DNA of 23,192 nt from CAINVV01 sp037440345 (GTDB taxonomy: Bacteria; Bacteroidota; Bacteroidia; Bacteroidales; Prolixibacteraceae). This document shows, one piece after another, positions 1 through 8,476 of this stretch (the first letter of the stretch is position 1; the number at the start of each line of letters is the position of its first letter). The stretch is from assembly GCA_037440345.1 (NCBI GenBank), contig JBBIUJ010000021.1, positions 1 to 23,192 on the forward strand, given 5' to 3'. Made by a program: the position numbers and the translations under genes. A model generated the notes under the pieces. That model searched no databases. It was not told where the DNA came from and saw only the letters and a program-made list of their open reading frames with translations.

Positions 1-739
1 AGTTTATGTTAATCTTGGGATCAAAAGTGGCTCCAAAGGTAAAACTGTTGTTGTTTTTTGTTACTACCTGGTACTGCAAACCACTTGAAACACCAAATCC
101 ATGGGCGCTCAAACTGTTGTCTTTCAAATAGTCATATGCATGGGAGTCGTTAGGGGAGTAAATATAAGTGTTGTCGATAATTTTCCCGAACAAAAACCAT
201 GTGTTTATTCCTAAAGATAGGTTTTTACCCAGTTTGATGGCGTTGCCAAAATAGAATTTTGTCAATGTACCAGAGCCGGAGAAGCTGGAATTTACCATGA
301 GATCAGCCGTTCCTTCAGAAGAAAGAATGCTGTATCCTTTCGAAGCGTATGGCATTATTCCAAACGAACCTGCCCACCATTTGGTAAATGGCATGGCAAA
401 CGTGAGGTGGTTGAAGTTCACATTGTTTCTGGTATTGTTGGCAGTTGCAGATTGGGAATAGGTGAATTTGGAGTCTATTCCAAACTGCATCAGGAAAGTC
501 AGCGAATCAATGGAAGTATAGGAGGCAGGGTTGGCTGTATTGATTTGGAAACTGTTTCGAGTTCCAATACCGATCCCGCCCATGCCATCACCTTTACCAA
601 AACTACTGCCGCTCATGGTGCCGAATCCAAACCGGGAGTATGGAGAGCTCGTGCTGCTGCTGTTTTGCCCGAACATTACTGCCGGAACGATCAGTATGAA
701 GGTGATTGCGAAAAGTTTCAATTTATTGATTTTCAACAT
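1..739 (-). CDS. Outer-membrane beta-barrel protein, N-terminal part (gene runs off the window)
   Basis: The minus strand is open from an ATG at 739-737 to the left edge, giving 246 codons with no stop. It begins with a signal peptide (MLKINKLKLFAITFILIVPA, then VMFGQ). Next comes the SPYSRFGFG motif around residues 33-41, which is common near the mature N-terminus of Bacteroidota outer-membrane proteins, then glycine- and aromatic-rich alternating stretches typical of beta strands (for example SLGINTWFLFG). The start codon lies inside the end of coaX (17-bp overlap), which indicates translational coupling in the nadB-nadC-coaX operon. In other Bacteroidota an outer-membrane protein gene often follows coaX, ahead of LPS-export genes; that is recalled context, not something seen here. 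No transported substrate can be inferred. Confidence 0.75.
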   Translation of the reverse strand, partial: MLKINKLKLFAITFILIVPAVMFGQNSSSTSSPYSRFGFGTMSGSSFGKGDGMGGIGIGTRNSFQINTANPASYTSIDSLTFLMQFGIDSKFTYSQSATANNTRNNVNFNHLTFAMPFTKWWAGSFGIMPYASKGYSILSSEGTADLMVNSSFSGSGTLTKFYFGNAIKLGKNLSLGINTWFLFGKIIDNTYIYSPNDSHAYDYLKDNSLSAHGFGVSSGLQYQVVTKNNNSFTFGATFDPKININ

Positions 740-1463
740 TATATTCTAGAATTCGGTTTAAACCTATGAGTGTGATTTCAAATTTTACAAATATGGCATT
801 TTTTAATCTTCTTTCAAAGAAAAGAGCATCCCCGCCTGTAAGAAGGGGTAGTAGTCCTGGCCTGTTTTCCCTGAACAGATCTATCGTTCCGTCCAGCTCG
901 AAAACCATGCCATTGATGACCCCTGCACGGATGGCCTCTTCGGTAGTTTGACCAATCACCGGATAATCCCCGGTTTCTTCGATCAGTGGTAATTTCTTTG
1001 TAAATTCATGCAGGGCACGAAACCGGCTCCGCAATCCGGGTGATATATTGCCTCCCTTGAAGGTACCGTTGCTTTCGATCAGATCGAATGTAACGGCGGT
1101 TCCAGCGTCAATCACCAACAGATCTTTTCCCGGGAACAATTCGCAGGCGCCAATTGCCGCTGCCAATCGATCCAATCCAAGCGTATGGGGTGTCTTATAT
1201 TGATTTTTGATCGGTACTGGTGTCAGATAATCAAGTTCCAGAAAATGGTTAAACTCAGATTTCAAGTAGCCAACAACATGCTGATCCGCTGTTGAAACAG
1301 AGGAGAGGATGGCTTTATCAAGATCCGGATAGGCTTTTTTGATCTCCTCCAGCCGGTCGATCTTTAATTCGTCGACCGTCCAGGAATCAACCATCTCTTT
1401 TTTCAAAAAGATGGCCAATTTGGTACGGCTGTTCCCAATATCGACTACTAAATTCAAAATCAA
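723..1463 (-). CDS. coaX: Type III pantothenate kinase
   Basis: CoaX phosphorylates pantothenate, the first step of CoA synthesis, in the cytoplasm. It belongs to the ASKHA fold. Visible motifs in order are the phosphate loop DIGNSR (residues 8-13), TPHTLGLDR (91-99), DAGTAVTFD (119-127), GGNISPG (137-143) and LTGGDA (208-213). The length of 246 residues is normal for the family. The first possible start is TTG at 1463-1461, which overlaps the nadC TGA stop by 4 bp. A second TTG two codons in would give the family-typical N-terminus MNLVVDIGN. No ATG is available before the DIGNS motif, so a TTG start is very likely. It is the third gene of the nadB-nadC-coaX operon. Confidence 0.95.
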   Translation of the reverse strand: MILNLVVDIGNSRTKLAIFLKKEMVDSWTVDELKIDRLEEIKKAYPDLDKAILSSVSTADQHVVGYLKSEFNHFLELDYLTPVPIKNQYKTPHTLGLDRLAAAIGACELFPGKDLLVIDAGTAVTFDLIESNGTFKGGNISPGLRSRFRALHEFTKKLPLIEETGDYPVIGQTTEEAIRAGVINGMVFELDGTIDLFRENRPGLLPLLTGGDALFFERRLKNAIFVKFEITLIGLNRILEYNVENQ

Positions 1464-2311
1464 TTACTTACAATATTCATACTGATATCCAGCGCTGTTA
1501 CGGAGTGGGTCAGTGCGCCGATGGAGATGTAATCCACTCCGGTTGCAGCGACTTCTTTCACCCTTTCAAGGTTCATGTTTCCGGAGGCCTCCACCTTCGC
1601 GCGGTGGTTGATGGTCTCCACGCATATTCTCATCGTTTCGTTCGTCATGTTGTCGAGCATGATGATGTCGGCGTTCATCTCCAATGCCTGCTGCACCTCG
1701 CTAATGGTGGTCGTTTCGACCTCAATCTTCATTCCTGCCGGAATCTCTTTTCTGATCTGTTCTACCGCGTTTTTTATGCCTCCGGCAACCTTGATGTGGT
1801 TGTCCTTGATCAACACCATGTCGTATAGTCCAATCCTGTGGTTTTCCCCGCCGCCTGCCTTTACCGCATACTTATCCAGCAAACGCAAACCCGGCACTGT
1901 TTTTCTGGTATCCAGGATTTTAACCTCATAACCGGCTACCTGCTCAACAAAAAGATGTGTCATGGTTGCAATTCCGCTCATCCTTTGCAGGAAGTTGAGG
2001 GCAAGACGTTCGCCTGTGAGCAAGGCCCGGAATGAACCGGTCATCTCAACGAGCAGGGTTCCTTTTTTAACGGCATCTCCGTCTTCTACAAATGGTTTCC
2101 AAACGATCTGCGGTGAGAGGTGTTTAAAAACTGCCTCTGCTACCTCCATTCCGGCTATGATCCCATCGGCTTTGGCAACCATGGTGGCTGATCGTTCCAT
2201 CGACTCTGGGATCAATGCATTGGTGGTGATGTCGCCTGTACCGATATCTTCGTTAAGCGCTTGTTCTATAATTAATTCAAGATGCAGTAATTCTGATTTG
2301 TACATGATCAT
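1460..2311 (-). CDS. nadC: Nicotinate-nucleotide pyrophosphorylase (carboxylating)
   Basis: NadC converts quinolinate and PRPP to nicotinate mononucleotide in de novo NAD synthesis. The 283-residue length is typical. Visible signatures are EDIGTGDITT (21-30), ERLALNFLQRMSG (101-113), DTRKT (134-138), GGGENHR (153-159), KDNH (169-172), EVE (197-199), MLDN (218-221), EASG (241-244) and SIGALTHS (263-270). These cover the basic quinolinate/PRPP pocket and the TIM-barrel acidic residues. The ATG at 2311-2309 overlaps the nadB TGA as ATGA, a classic coupled junction. The 3' end overlaps coaX in the same way. Confidence 0.97.
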   Translation of the reverse strand: MIMYKSELLHLELIIEQALNEDIGTGDITTNALIPESMERSATMVAKADGIIAGMEVAEAVFKHLSPQIVWKPFVEDGDAVKKGTLLVEMTGSFRALLTGERLALNFLQRMSGIATMTHLFVEQVAGYEVKILDTRKTVPGLRLLDKYAVKAGGGENHRIGLYDMVLIKDNHIKVAGGIKNAVEQIRKEIPAGMKIEVETTTISEVQQALEMNADIIMLDNMTNETMRICVETINHRAKVEASGNMNLERVKEVAATGVDYISIGALTHSVTALDISMNIVSN

Positions 2312-3885
2312 ATATTGTTTCTGACCTTTTCTGTACTGATTTTCTTCCCCTTCTCCTGGATGATATGATGCACAAGGACATCCGATTCATTCGGAAAATC
2401 CGATCTCACATGACCGCCGCGGCTCTCCTCCCTTTCCATGGCCGAAATGCAGATAAGGCCGCAGATTGTAGCAAGTTCATATATCTTTTTCCCGTTGTAA
2501 TCGGTTTGGTTGTCGGGGTAGAGCTGAATAATTTCGTTGATCCTTTTCAGGGCATCTGCCATCTCATCGCGGTTGCGAACAATTCCAACCTTATTGCTCA
2601 TCAATTGGGACAACTCATTTTTGATGATCAAATAGGTTAGATCCGTCTCCTGATGGAGTTCTATAGGTGTGACTGGAAGGAGTTTTCCGGTAGGTTTTGG
2701 TAGATATTTCGCTTTTTCGACAATTCTTTTGCCATAGACGAGGCATTCAAGCAACGAATTGCTGGCCAGTCTGTTGGCTCCCATCACTCCGGTAGATGCC
2801 ACCTCTCCGCAGGCAAAGAGGCCGCTGATATTGGTTTGTCCCCAAACATCCGTTCTCACTCCGCCAACGGTGTAATGAGCTGCCGGCGATATGGGTATCA
2901 GGTCGCTGGTGAGGTCTATGCCTACGCTTTTCAATTTGGCGTCAATGGAGTGAAAACGCTCTCTGAGAAAAGAAGCTTTCAGGTGTTTCAGGCAGAGGAA
3001 TACCGTGGAACCGGTCTCCTGCATGCGCTTAAAAATTGCGGAAGCCACCACATCACGCGGGGCAAGTTCTGCCATCGGATGAAGCTTAAGCATAAAACGT
3101 TCTCCAAGGCAATCTATCAAATGAGCCCCTTCCCCGCGAACAGCTTCACTGATGAGATAGGCATCCTCCCCGTCCATGGAGAGGGCGGTAGGATGGAATT
3201 GTATGAATTCCATGTCGGCAAGTCGTGCGCCGGCTTGCCATGCAAGGGCGAATCCATCGCCGGTGGCGGTATGCGGATTGGTAGATCGAGCGTAGATTCT
3301 GGATAAGCCTCCAGTAGCCAGGATTGTAGCTTTACTGTTGAAAACAGCATTTTCCCCGGTCATATAATCCATCGTCTGAACGCCGGAGCAGATACCGTTT
3401 TCTGTGAATATTTTTACAGCAGTGGTGTATTCAAAAGGGGTAATCTGTTTGATTGTCCGGATTTTCTGAAGCATAAACCCAGTCATAATTTTTCCTGTTG
3501 CATCTCCGTCTGCATGAAGAATTCGACGATGGGAATGTCCTCCTTCGAGTCCAAGCAGCAACTCGCCATTGGGTTCCTTGTCGAATTCCAATCCCATTGC
3601 AATCATGTTACGAACCTGTGCAAGTCCCTCTTCAACGAGTATAGAGACTGCATCGTGATCGCACAGGCCACGTCCTGCCGTTAAGGTGTCGTTGAAATGG
3701 TTGATAGGATTGTCATCCGTTCCTATGGCAGCCGCTATTCCACCCTGAGCATGGTAAGAATTACTCACATCAAGCTCAGACTTGGAGATGAGCGCAACCG
3801 TACCATAGGCAGAGGCATGGTAAGCGGCCATAAGCCCGGCCAATCCGCTACCGATCACTACAAAATCAAAATCAAATTGCTTCAT
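2308..3885 (-). CDS. nadB: L-aspartate oxidase
   Basis: NadB is an FAD enzyme that oxidises L-aspartate to iminoaspartate for quinolinate synthesis. With the ATG at 3885-3883 the protein has 525 residues, normal for the family. Visible signatures are GSGLAG (12-17, FAD Rossmann fold), QGGIAAA (47-53), HSHRRILHADGDATG (117-131), ATGG (190-193), EFIQFHPTAL (226-235), RGEGAHL (250-256), APRD (275-278), PAAHYTVGG (334-342) and GANRLASNSLLE (369-380), as in the succinate dehydrogenase/fumarate reductase flavoprotein family. An upstream in-frame TTG would add 12 residues that do not resemble the family start, so I chose the ATG. nadA (quinolinate synthase) is not in the window, so it must lie elsewhere. 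Confidence 0.96.
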   Translation of the reverse strand: MKQFDFDFVVIGSGLAGLMAAYHASAYGTVALISKSELDVSNSYHAQGGIAAAIGTDDNPINHFNDTLTAGRGLCDHDAVSILVEEGLAQVRNMIAMGLEFDKEPNGELLLGLEGGHSHRRILHADGDATGKIMTGFMLQKIRTIKQITPFEYTTAVKIFTENGICSGVQTMDYMTGENAVFNSKATILATGGLSRIYARSTNPHTATGDGFALAWQAGARLADMEFIQFHPTALSMDGEDAYLISEAVRGEGAHLIDCLGERFMLKLHPMAELAPRDVVASAIFKRMQETGSTVFLCLKHLKASFLRERFHSIDAKLKSVGIDLTSDLIPISPAAHYTVGGVRTDVWGQTNISGLFACGEVASTGVMGANRLASNSLLECLVYGKRIVEKAKYLPKPTGKLLPVTPIELHQETDLTYLIIKNELSQLMSNKVGIVRNRDEMADALKRINEIIQLYPDNQTDYNGKKIYELATICGLICISAMEREESRGGHVRSDFPNESDVLVHHIIQEKGKKISTEKVRNNI

Positions 3886-3918
3886 GAATATGAATGAATA
3901 CCCTGATAAATTGAGCGA

Positions 3919-3926
3919 CAAAAGTA
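3919..3926 (-). promoter_or_regulatory. Possible -7 element for the nadB operon
   Basis: Read on the minus strand this is TACTTTTG, an exact match to the Bacteroidota -7 consensus TAnnTTTG. It would give a leader of about 28 nt to the nadB ATG. I see no good TTTG at the expected distance upstream, so the call is weak. Confidence 0.3.
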
Positions 3927-4060
3927 ATACATCTATGCAAAGATCGGGGAAAAAACCTTATTTTTATGTGTATTCAAGCTCAAAGATAGGCAGTATTAAA
4001 TAGTTTAAGGTTAGTTTAGATTTTGTTAACTAAAATTGGTTTGATTTATGGCTCTTAACA

Positions 4061-4096
4061 AAAAAAAACCGTTGCAGGGATTGCAACGGTTTTTTT
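4061..4096 (-). terminator. Intrinsic terminator, probably usable in both directions
   Basis: Stem CCGTTGCA (4069-4076) pairs perfectly with TGCAACGG (4082-4089) around the 5-nt loop GGGAT. It has eight A on its left and seven T on its right. It lies 18 bp after the stop of the minus-strand oxidoreductase, so it ends that transcript and isolates it from nadB. Confidence 0.9.
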
Positions 4097-4113
4097 AAGA
4101 CTAGTCACATTCT

Positions 4114-5613
4114 TTATGCCGGCATCTCTGGTAAAGACCATGGTGCGCGGTAGGTATGTTTGATCAATTCAGCTGCAAAATCGGTAGCAGGAACAGGATC
4201 AGTATAGGATTTGTTGAATGTCGGGTGTCCATCGTGGATACTGAATTTATCTTCAACCACAATCTTGATTTTATCATCAGCTGTGATGTTGGTAAATTTC
4301 ATGTTAGGACCATCCCATTCCAACTCTTTGTTGAGCGTCTGAAGGCGGACGGCCAAAACTCCCATAACAACCATTTCGTTGAATGGCCCGGCCATACTGA
4401 AATCGGAAGCAGTTTTAACCCTTGCAGCAGGTGATTCCTTAGCTGCACGGACCCAATCCATTTCATGTGAAAGAGGTTCAACCCGGCGACGGAATTTTGG
4501 TGCATTCTCAGGTTTGTCAACTTTACCGTCCGGACGTAAAATCCAGGGACGAACTCCGTAACATCCACAAACCAAAGTTCCTTTGGTCCCGTGAAAGAAG
4601 ACGCAACCACCTGCATCGTTTGGTTCTTTTCCGGCTGGCCAGTGTTCAGGAAGCATCGGTTTGATACCTCCGTCAAACCAATAGACTTCAACCTGCGGAA
4701 GTTTGACCTTCGCATGTTTGGCTGTAGGTCTTGCGGGGAAGGTGAGTTTTACACTCTGTGCAGTAGGCGCGCAATCCTGTAACAACAACGTTGAGTTGCC
4801 TTGAGCTTTAATAGGATAACCAAGTTGAAGACCCATAAATACCGGATGCAGGATATGACAAGCCATATCTCCAAGGGCGCCTGTTCCATAAGCCCACCAA
4901 CCACGCCAGTTCCATGGGTGGTATATTTCGTTGTACGGGCGCATTTTTGCTGGTCCGGTAAACAGATCCCAATCCAACGTTTCAGGAACCCACTGTCCCT
5001 GTTTGGGTGTATTCAAGCCCTGAGGCCAGATTGGTCTGTCTGTAAATGCTTCTACCTTTGTTACTTCCCCGATTTCTCCATTTGCAATCCATTCGCAGGT
5101 TAGGTTTACACCCTCACCTGAAGAACCCTGATTACCCATTTGGGTGGCAACCTGATATTTGTCAGCCAGTTTGGTCAATAAACGTGATTCGTAAACAGTG
5201 TGGGTAAGCGGCTTTTGTACATAAACGCTTTTCCCCATTGTGATGGCATGAGAAGCAATAATAGCATGTGTATGGTCGGCTGTAGCAACCAAAACGCCAT
5301 CAATTGATTTCCCTAGTTGGTCGTACATGACCCTCCAGTCCTTGAACTTCTTCGCATTGGGAAACTCCTTGAAACAATTGTCCGCATATGCCCAGTCAAC
5401 ATCACATAAACCAACGATGTTTTCAGATTTCAGGTTTTTTAAATTTCCGTGTCCCATACCTCCAATACCCACAGCGGCAATATTTAATTTGTCACTGGGA
5501 GCCTGGTGGCCCAGACCAGCAATTGTGTTGGAGGGGAGGACTGTGATTGCAGCAGCTGCTGCAGCTCCGGTTCCTAAAAAGCCCCTTCTCGAAACTTTGT
5601 TTGTCTCCTTCAT
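4114..5613 (-). CDS. Tat-exported Gfo/Idh/MocA family oxidoreductase
   Basis: This 499-residue NAD(P)-dependent sugar oxidoreductase begins with a twin-arginine signal (SRRGFLG at 8-14 and an alanine-rich hydrophobic core). The mature part starts with a Rossmann stretch (LNIAAVGIGGMGHGN). The usual EKP motif appears as YVQKPLTH, which keeps the lysine. A later block GALGDMACHILHP carries the conserved acidic and histidine residues of the substrate pocket. Exported members in Bacteroidota act on glycosides or sugars; oxidation at C3 to 3-keto-glycosides is known for some, working with DUF1080 proteins. Here the DUF1080 gene is 11 kb away, so that partnership is inference. The gene stands alone between two minus-strand terminators. 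The exact substrate is unknown. Confidence 0.88.
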   Translation of the reverse strand: MKETNKVSRRGFLGTGAAAAAAITVLPSNTIAGLGHQAPSDKLNIAAVGIGGMGHGNLKNLKSENIVGLCDVDWAYADNCFKEFPNAKKFKDWRVMYDQLGKSIDGVLVATADHTHAIIASHAITMGKSVYVQKPLTHTVYESRLLTKLADKYQVATQMGNQGSSGEGVNLTCEWIANGEIGEVTKVEAFTDRPIWPQGLNTPKQGQWVPETLDWDLFTGPAKMRPYNEIYHPWNWRGWWAYGTGALGDMACHILHPVFMGLQLGYPIKAQGNSTLLLQDCAPTAQSVKLTFPARPTAKHAKVKLPQVEVYWFDGGIKPMLPEHWPAGKEPNDAGGCVFFHGTKGTLVCGCYGVRPWILRPDGKVDKPENAPKFRRRVEPLSHEMDWVRAAKESPAARVKTASDFSMAGPFNEMVVMGVLAVRLQTLNKELEWDGPNMKFTNITADDKIKIVVEDKFSIHDGHPTFNKSYTDPVPATDFAAELIKHTYRAPWSLPEMPA

Positions 5614-5721
5614 TAGATAAAATTATTTGGTTAAAAAAAATTTGTAACGTAGCTGTAAATATAAATAATAAATAGCGTTAGATATAACTTAAAAATTGCA
5701 TGAAAAGAAAAAATAATGAAA

Positions 5722-5750
5722 AGAGGCCATTCCGACATGGAATGACCTCT
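5722..5750 (-). terminator. Intrinsic terminator after the TonB-dependent receptor gene
   Basis: Arms AGAGGCCATTCC and GGAATGACCTCT form a 12-position stem with one C-A mismatch around the loop GACAT. On the minus strand the hairpin is followed by a T-rich run (TTTTCATTATTTTTTC). It lies 27 bp past the receptor stop codon. Confidence 0.75.
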
Positions 5751-5777
5751 GAATCTAATGAAACAAAAAAAAAGAAA

Positions 5778-8270
5778 CTAAAACTCGCCCATTCCTCCGC
5801 CCTCATTGCCTGAGGAATCAGGCCCTTCTTTACCTGGTTTGGAACTGAAGTTATTGATTTTGTAACTCAAGGTGAGTTGAACAATCTGTGATTCACGTTT
5901 GAACTTGAATTGATTTTCGAAATTTGGGCCATAAGATGAGCCGCTGAATTTCATCGTACCGAAAATATCCTGAACCTGTAGGGTAGCAGAAAGACGATTC
6001 TTCAGTAGATCCTGTTTGATGGAAGCATTGGCAAAATACATTCCGTCCCTGCGTCCCTGTGCTGAAACGGAAGGTCCACGGTAGACTCCCATTAACTGAA
6101 TGCGGGTTGTGCCGGAAAGTTTCGCATCGAAGTTCAGTTTTCCGTCGAAGTTGGTGCTCTGCTGATCCACATTTAGACCATTGATTTCACCTTTCAGCCA
6201 GTAATTGTAAAGCGTTCCGCTGGCAACCAAGCGCATACCAGGCTTGATTTCATAGTTGATCATTAACTCACTTCCGAGTGAATAGTCGTTGTTCATGTTC
6301 GCCATGGTATGGTACATGATCTTGTCTGTTCCAAGCGTCTGGATCCTGGTCATAAGATCTTTCGTCTCGCGGAAATAACCTTCCAACGAGATGAATGAAC
6401 TCTTGATGTGCTTGAGTAAGGTGAGTTCGTAGGATCCGGCATACTCCGGTGTCAAATCCGGATTACCGATGCGAATGTTGTTCGGATCCATAAATGAAGG
6501 GAAAGGCTCCAGCATGAACCCTTCAGGTCTGTTTAGCCTTCTGGAGTAACTACCCTGTAACTCAAATTCACCGGCAAATTTCTGCGACAAATGAACGGTT
6601 GGAAAGAAGTCGAAACGGGTCAATGAGTATGTTTTGTTGGCTCTTTGGCTGTTCAGTTTTCTGTTGGTATACTCTGTTCTTAATCCAAGCTGATATGAAA
6701 AACTATTGTTGGCATGCGAAAAAGTCCCGTAGAGTGCGTGAATGTCCTGTGCAAAGTCGACCAAACTGCTGTATTTTGGGTTGTTTATCCAATTAGAAGA
6801 GAGGTAATCATACTCTTCGAAAATAAAATTCTCCTGGCTTTTCTGCATCCTTCCCTGGTAACCAGCTTCCAGTTTGTCCTTATCGTTGATGGGTAAAACA
6901 TAATCCAGTTTTGCCCTGTATTCATGCTCGGTGGGACTTTCGTTGGACCTGTATTTATAAGGATTTTTGTCAATAGGATTGGAGTTGGCATCCGTGTTGT
7001 AATTGATTTGATTGGTAAAGTCATCTCCATTTTCGCCCGAGAAATAGAACAATCCCTGAAGATCCTGACCCTTTTTGTCGAATTTATGTGTGAAATTCAC
7101 ATTGCCGCTCCAATAATTACCTCCCCTGGTCGAACTATTGTCCTGAAATAGATAGGTAGAGGGCAACCCCAGATTGTAAGAGGTAGTCTGATGACCCAGA
7201 TTGGCGTCTCCATGGCTCATGGTCCCTACAGTCCCAATAATTCCAATGGTAGTCGACGGACTTATTATATAGTCAATCCCACCTTTAATATTATGCCCCT
7301 TGTGGAAATTTGTTCCGTCAGCCAGTGTTTGTCTGGTCGTTATGGTGTCGCCGCTGGTCAATTTCTGTAACATATTTCGCGTACCCACATTTGTCATGTC
7401 GGAGAAGTCAGCTCCAAGGGTGAAATCCCACTTCTTTGTTCTAAAGGTAAAATTGGCATCACCGCGGTATTTGTCCCTCAAACCGGCTGTCAGGTTAACA
7501 AGACCGCTGAATGCGTCCTTTTGATTCCGTTTCATTACGACATTGATGATACCTGAATCACCATCCGGATCGTATTTGGCAGATGGGTTGGTTATGATCT
7601 CAATCTTGTCGATACCTGCGGCAGGCAGTTGCCTCAAAGCATCGCTACCTTTCACTACACTTGGCCTTCCATCAATTAAAACAGTGAAGTTCGAGCTTCC
7701 CCGTAAGGTGACGTTGCCCTCGAAATCGGTCTGAACGGAAGGGGTATTCTCCAAAACTTCAACGGCTGTCCCTCCGGTGGATACGATATTTTGGCTCACA
7801 TTGACCACTCGTCTGTCAATTTTGAATTCGACGCGTTGTTTCTCGGCAACAACTTCTACCTCGTTGATCTTTTGTTCTGTTGTCTGCAACCTGATCAGAC
7901 CAACATCTGTAACTGGTTTCGTAGCTGTAATCTGAATAGGAATGGTTTTTTTTGCATATCCAATGAATTTTACACTCAGATAATACTTGCCGGGCAGAAG
8001 GTTTTTAATCTCAAAGGAGCCATTGTCAGCAGTCATGATTCCTCCGGCTACCGTTGAGTCGGCAGCGGCAAAAATGGCTACATTGGCATAACCCATTGGT
8101 GTAGAAGATTCTGCCTCTATAACTTTTCCCCTGACAACAAGATTTTTTATCGCCGGATTAGAAGAGCCAACCGAAGATTTCGCGGGAACAGGGGTGAAGG
8201 GTGATGGTGTTTGTCCGTTCGCTGTATAGATGGCTATGAAAACCAGAATGGGCAAAATAAATTGTCGCAT
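5778..8270 (-). CDS. TonB-dependent receptor-like outer-membrane protein (CarboxypepD_reg, plug, beta-barrel)
   Basis: The 830-residue protein has a signal peptide (residues 1-19, ending TANGQ), then a carboxypeptidase-regulatory-like domain from about 43 to 125 (VRGKVIEAESSTPMGYANV ... SVKFIGYAKKTIPI). A TonB plug follows, with the motifs VLENTPSV, VLIDGRPS, LRQLPAAGIDKIEIITNPSA and DPDGDSGIINVV. The rest is a long beta-barrel (OMP_b-brl_3-like). There is no SusD partner, so it is unlikely to be a classical polysaccharide-utilisation SusC. In this subfamily the ligand is usually unknown. It is preceded by the 9-bp repeat element and a short inverted repeat next to its start codon, and followed by its own terminator. 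Confidence 0.9.
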   Translation of the reverse strand: MRQFILPILVFIAIYTANGQTPSPFTPVPAKSSVGSSNPAIKNLVVRGKVIEAESSTPMGYANVAIFAAADSTVAGGIMTADNGSFEIKNLLPGKYYLSVKFIGYAKKTIPIQITATKPVTDVGLIRLQTTEQKINEVEVVAEKQRVEFKIDRRVVNVSQNIVSTGGTAVEVLENTPSVQTDFEGNVTLRGSSNFTVLIDGRPSVVKGSDALRQLPAAGIDKIEIITNPSAKYDPDGDSGIINVVMKRNQKDAFSGLVNLTAGLRDKYRGDANFTFRTKKWDFTLGADFSDMTNVGTRNMLQKLTSGDTITTRQTLADGTNFHKGHNIKGGIDYIISPSTTIGIIGTVGTMSHGDANLGHQTTSYNLGLPSTYLFQDNSSTRGGNYWSGNVNFTHKFDKKGQDLQGLFYFSGENGDDFTNQINYNTDANSNPIDKNPYKYRSNESPTEHEYRAKLDYVLPINDKDKLEAGYQGRMQKSQENFIFEEYDYLSSNWINNPKYSSLVDFAQDIHALYGTFSHANNSFSYQLGLRTEYTNRKLNSQRANKTYSLTRFDFFPTVHLSQKFAGEFELQGSYSRRLNRPEGFMLEPFPSFMDPNNIRIGNPDLTPEYAGSYELTLLKHIKSSFISLEGYFRETKDLMTRIQTLGTDKIMYHTMANMNNDYSLGSELMINYEIKPGMRLVASGTLYNYWLKGEINGLNVDQQSTNFDGKLNFDAKLSGTTRIQLMGVYRGPSVSAQGRRDGMYFANASIKQDLLKNRLSATLQVQDIFGTMKFSGSSYGPNFENQFKFKRESQIVQLTLSYKINNFSSKPGKEGPDSSGNEGGGMGEF

Positions 8271-8340
8271 GTGTCAATAACTGTTTTTTGCAGGATTTGA
8301 CACCAATAACGTCTCAGAGTTTAAAAGGGGGTTGTTAATT

Positions 8341-8476
8341 AAAAGTTAAAAGTGACTAAAGTGACTAAAGTGACTAAAGTGACTAAAGTTAATAAAGTTA
8401 ATAAAGTAGGTACGGTACCTGCTTAATCAGTTCGGAGTCCATAACTCTAGTCACTTTAGTCACTCTAGTCACTTTA
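8341..8476 (-). repeat. Long hairpin element of 9-bp GTGACTAAA units (copy 1)
   Basis: On the plus strand there are four perfect GTGACTAAA units (8352-8387), then two GTTAATAAA units (8388-8405). The right arm at 8442-8475 is the reverse complement of 8358-8391 with 32 of 34 positions matching. The two mismatches (8447 and 8465) are A-C on the plus-strand RNA but G-U on the minus-strand RNA. The interior holds a small palindrome (AGGTAC/GTACCT, about 8407-8419) and the motif GGAGTCC, also present in copy 2. The element contributes the stop codon of the upstream endonuclease gene (8476-8474) and may act as its 3'-end hairpin. A related copy lies at 12501-12615. Confidence 0.9.

Noticed and set aside
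407..769. Plus-strand ORF of 120 codons
   Set aside because: It lies opposite the outer-membrane protein gene, which has a signal peptide and a family motif; the plus-strand product has no recognisable features.
1962..2324. Plus-strand ORF of 120 codons
   Set aside because: It is the antisense of nadC, whose motifs are clear across the same stretch.
3886..3921. Extended nadB start at an upstream TTG
   Set aside because: The 12 extra residues do not match NadB N-termini and would overlap the candidate promoter; the ATG at 3885 gives the normal length.
5778..8270. SusC of a polysaccharide-utilisation locus
   Set aside because: No SusD or glycan-degrading genes are adjacent, and the barrel looks like the SusD-less OMP_b-brl_3 type.
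8341..8476. CRISPR array
   Set aside because: The 9-bp units are contiguous with no unique spacers, and there are no cas genes; the opposing arms show a hairpin and not an array.
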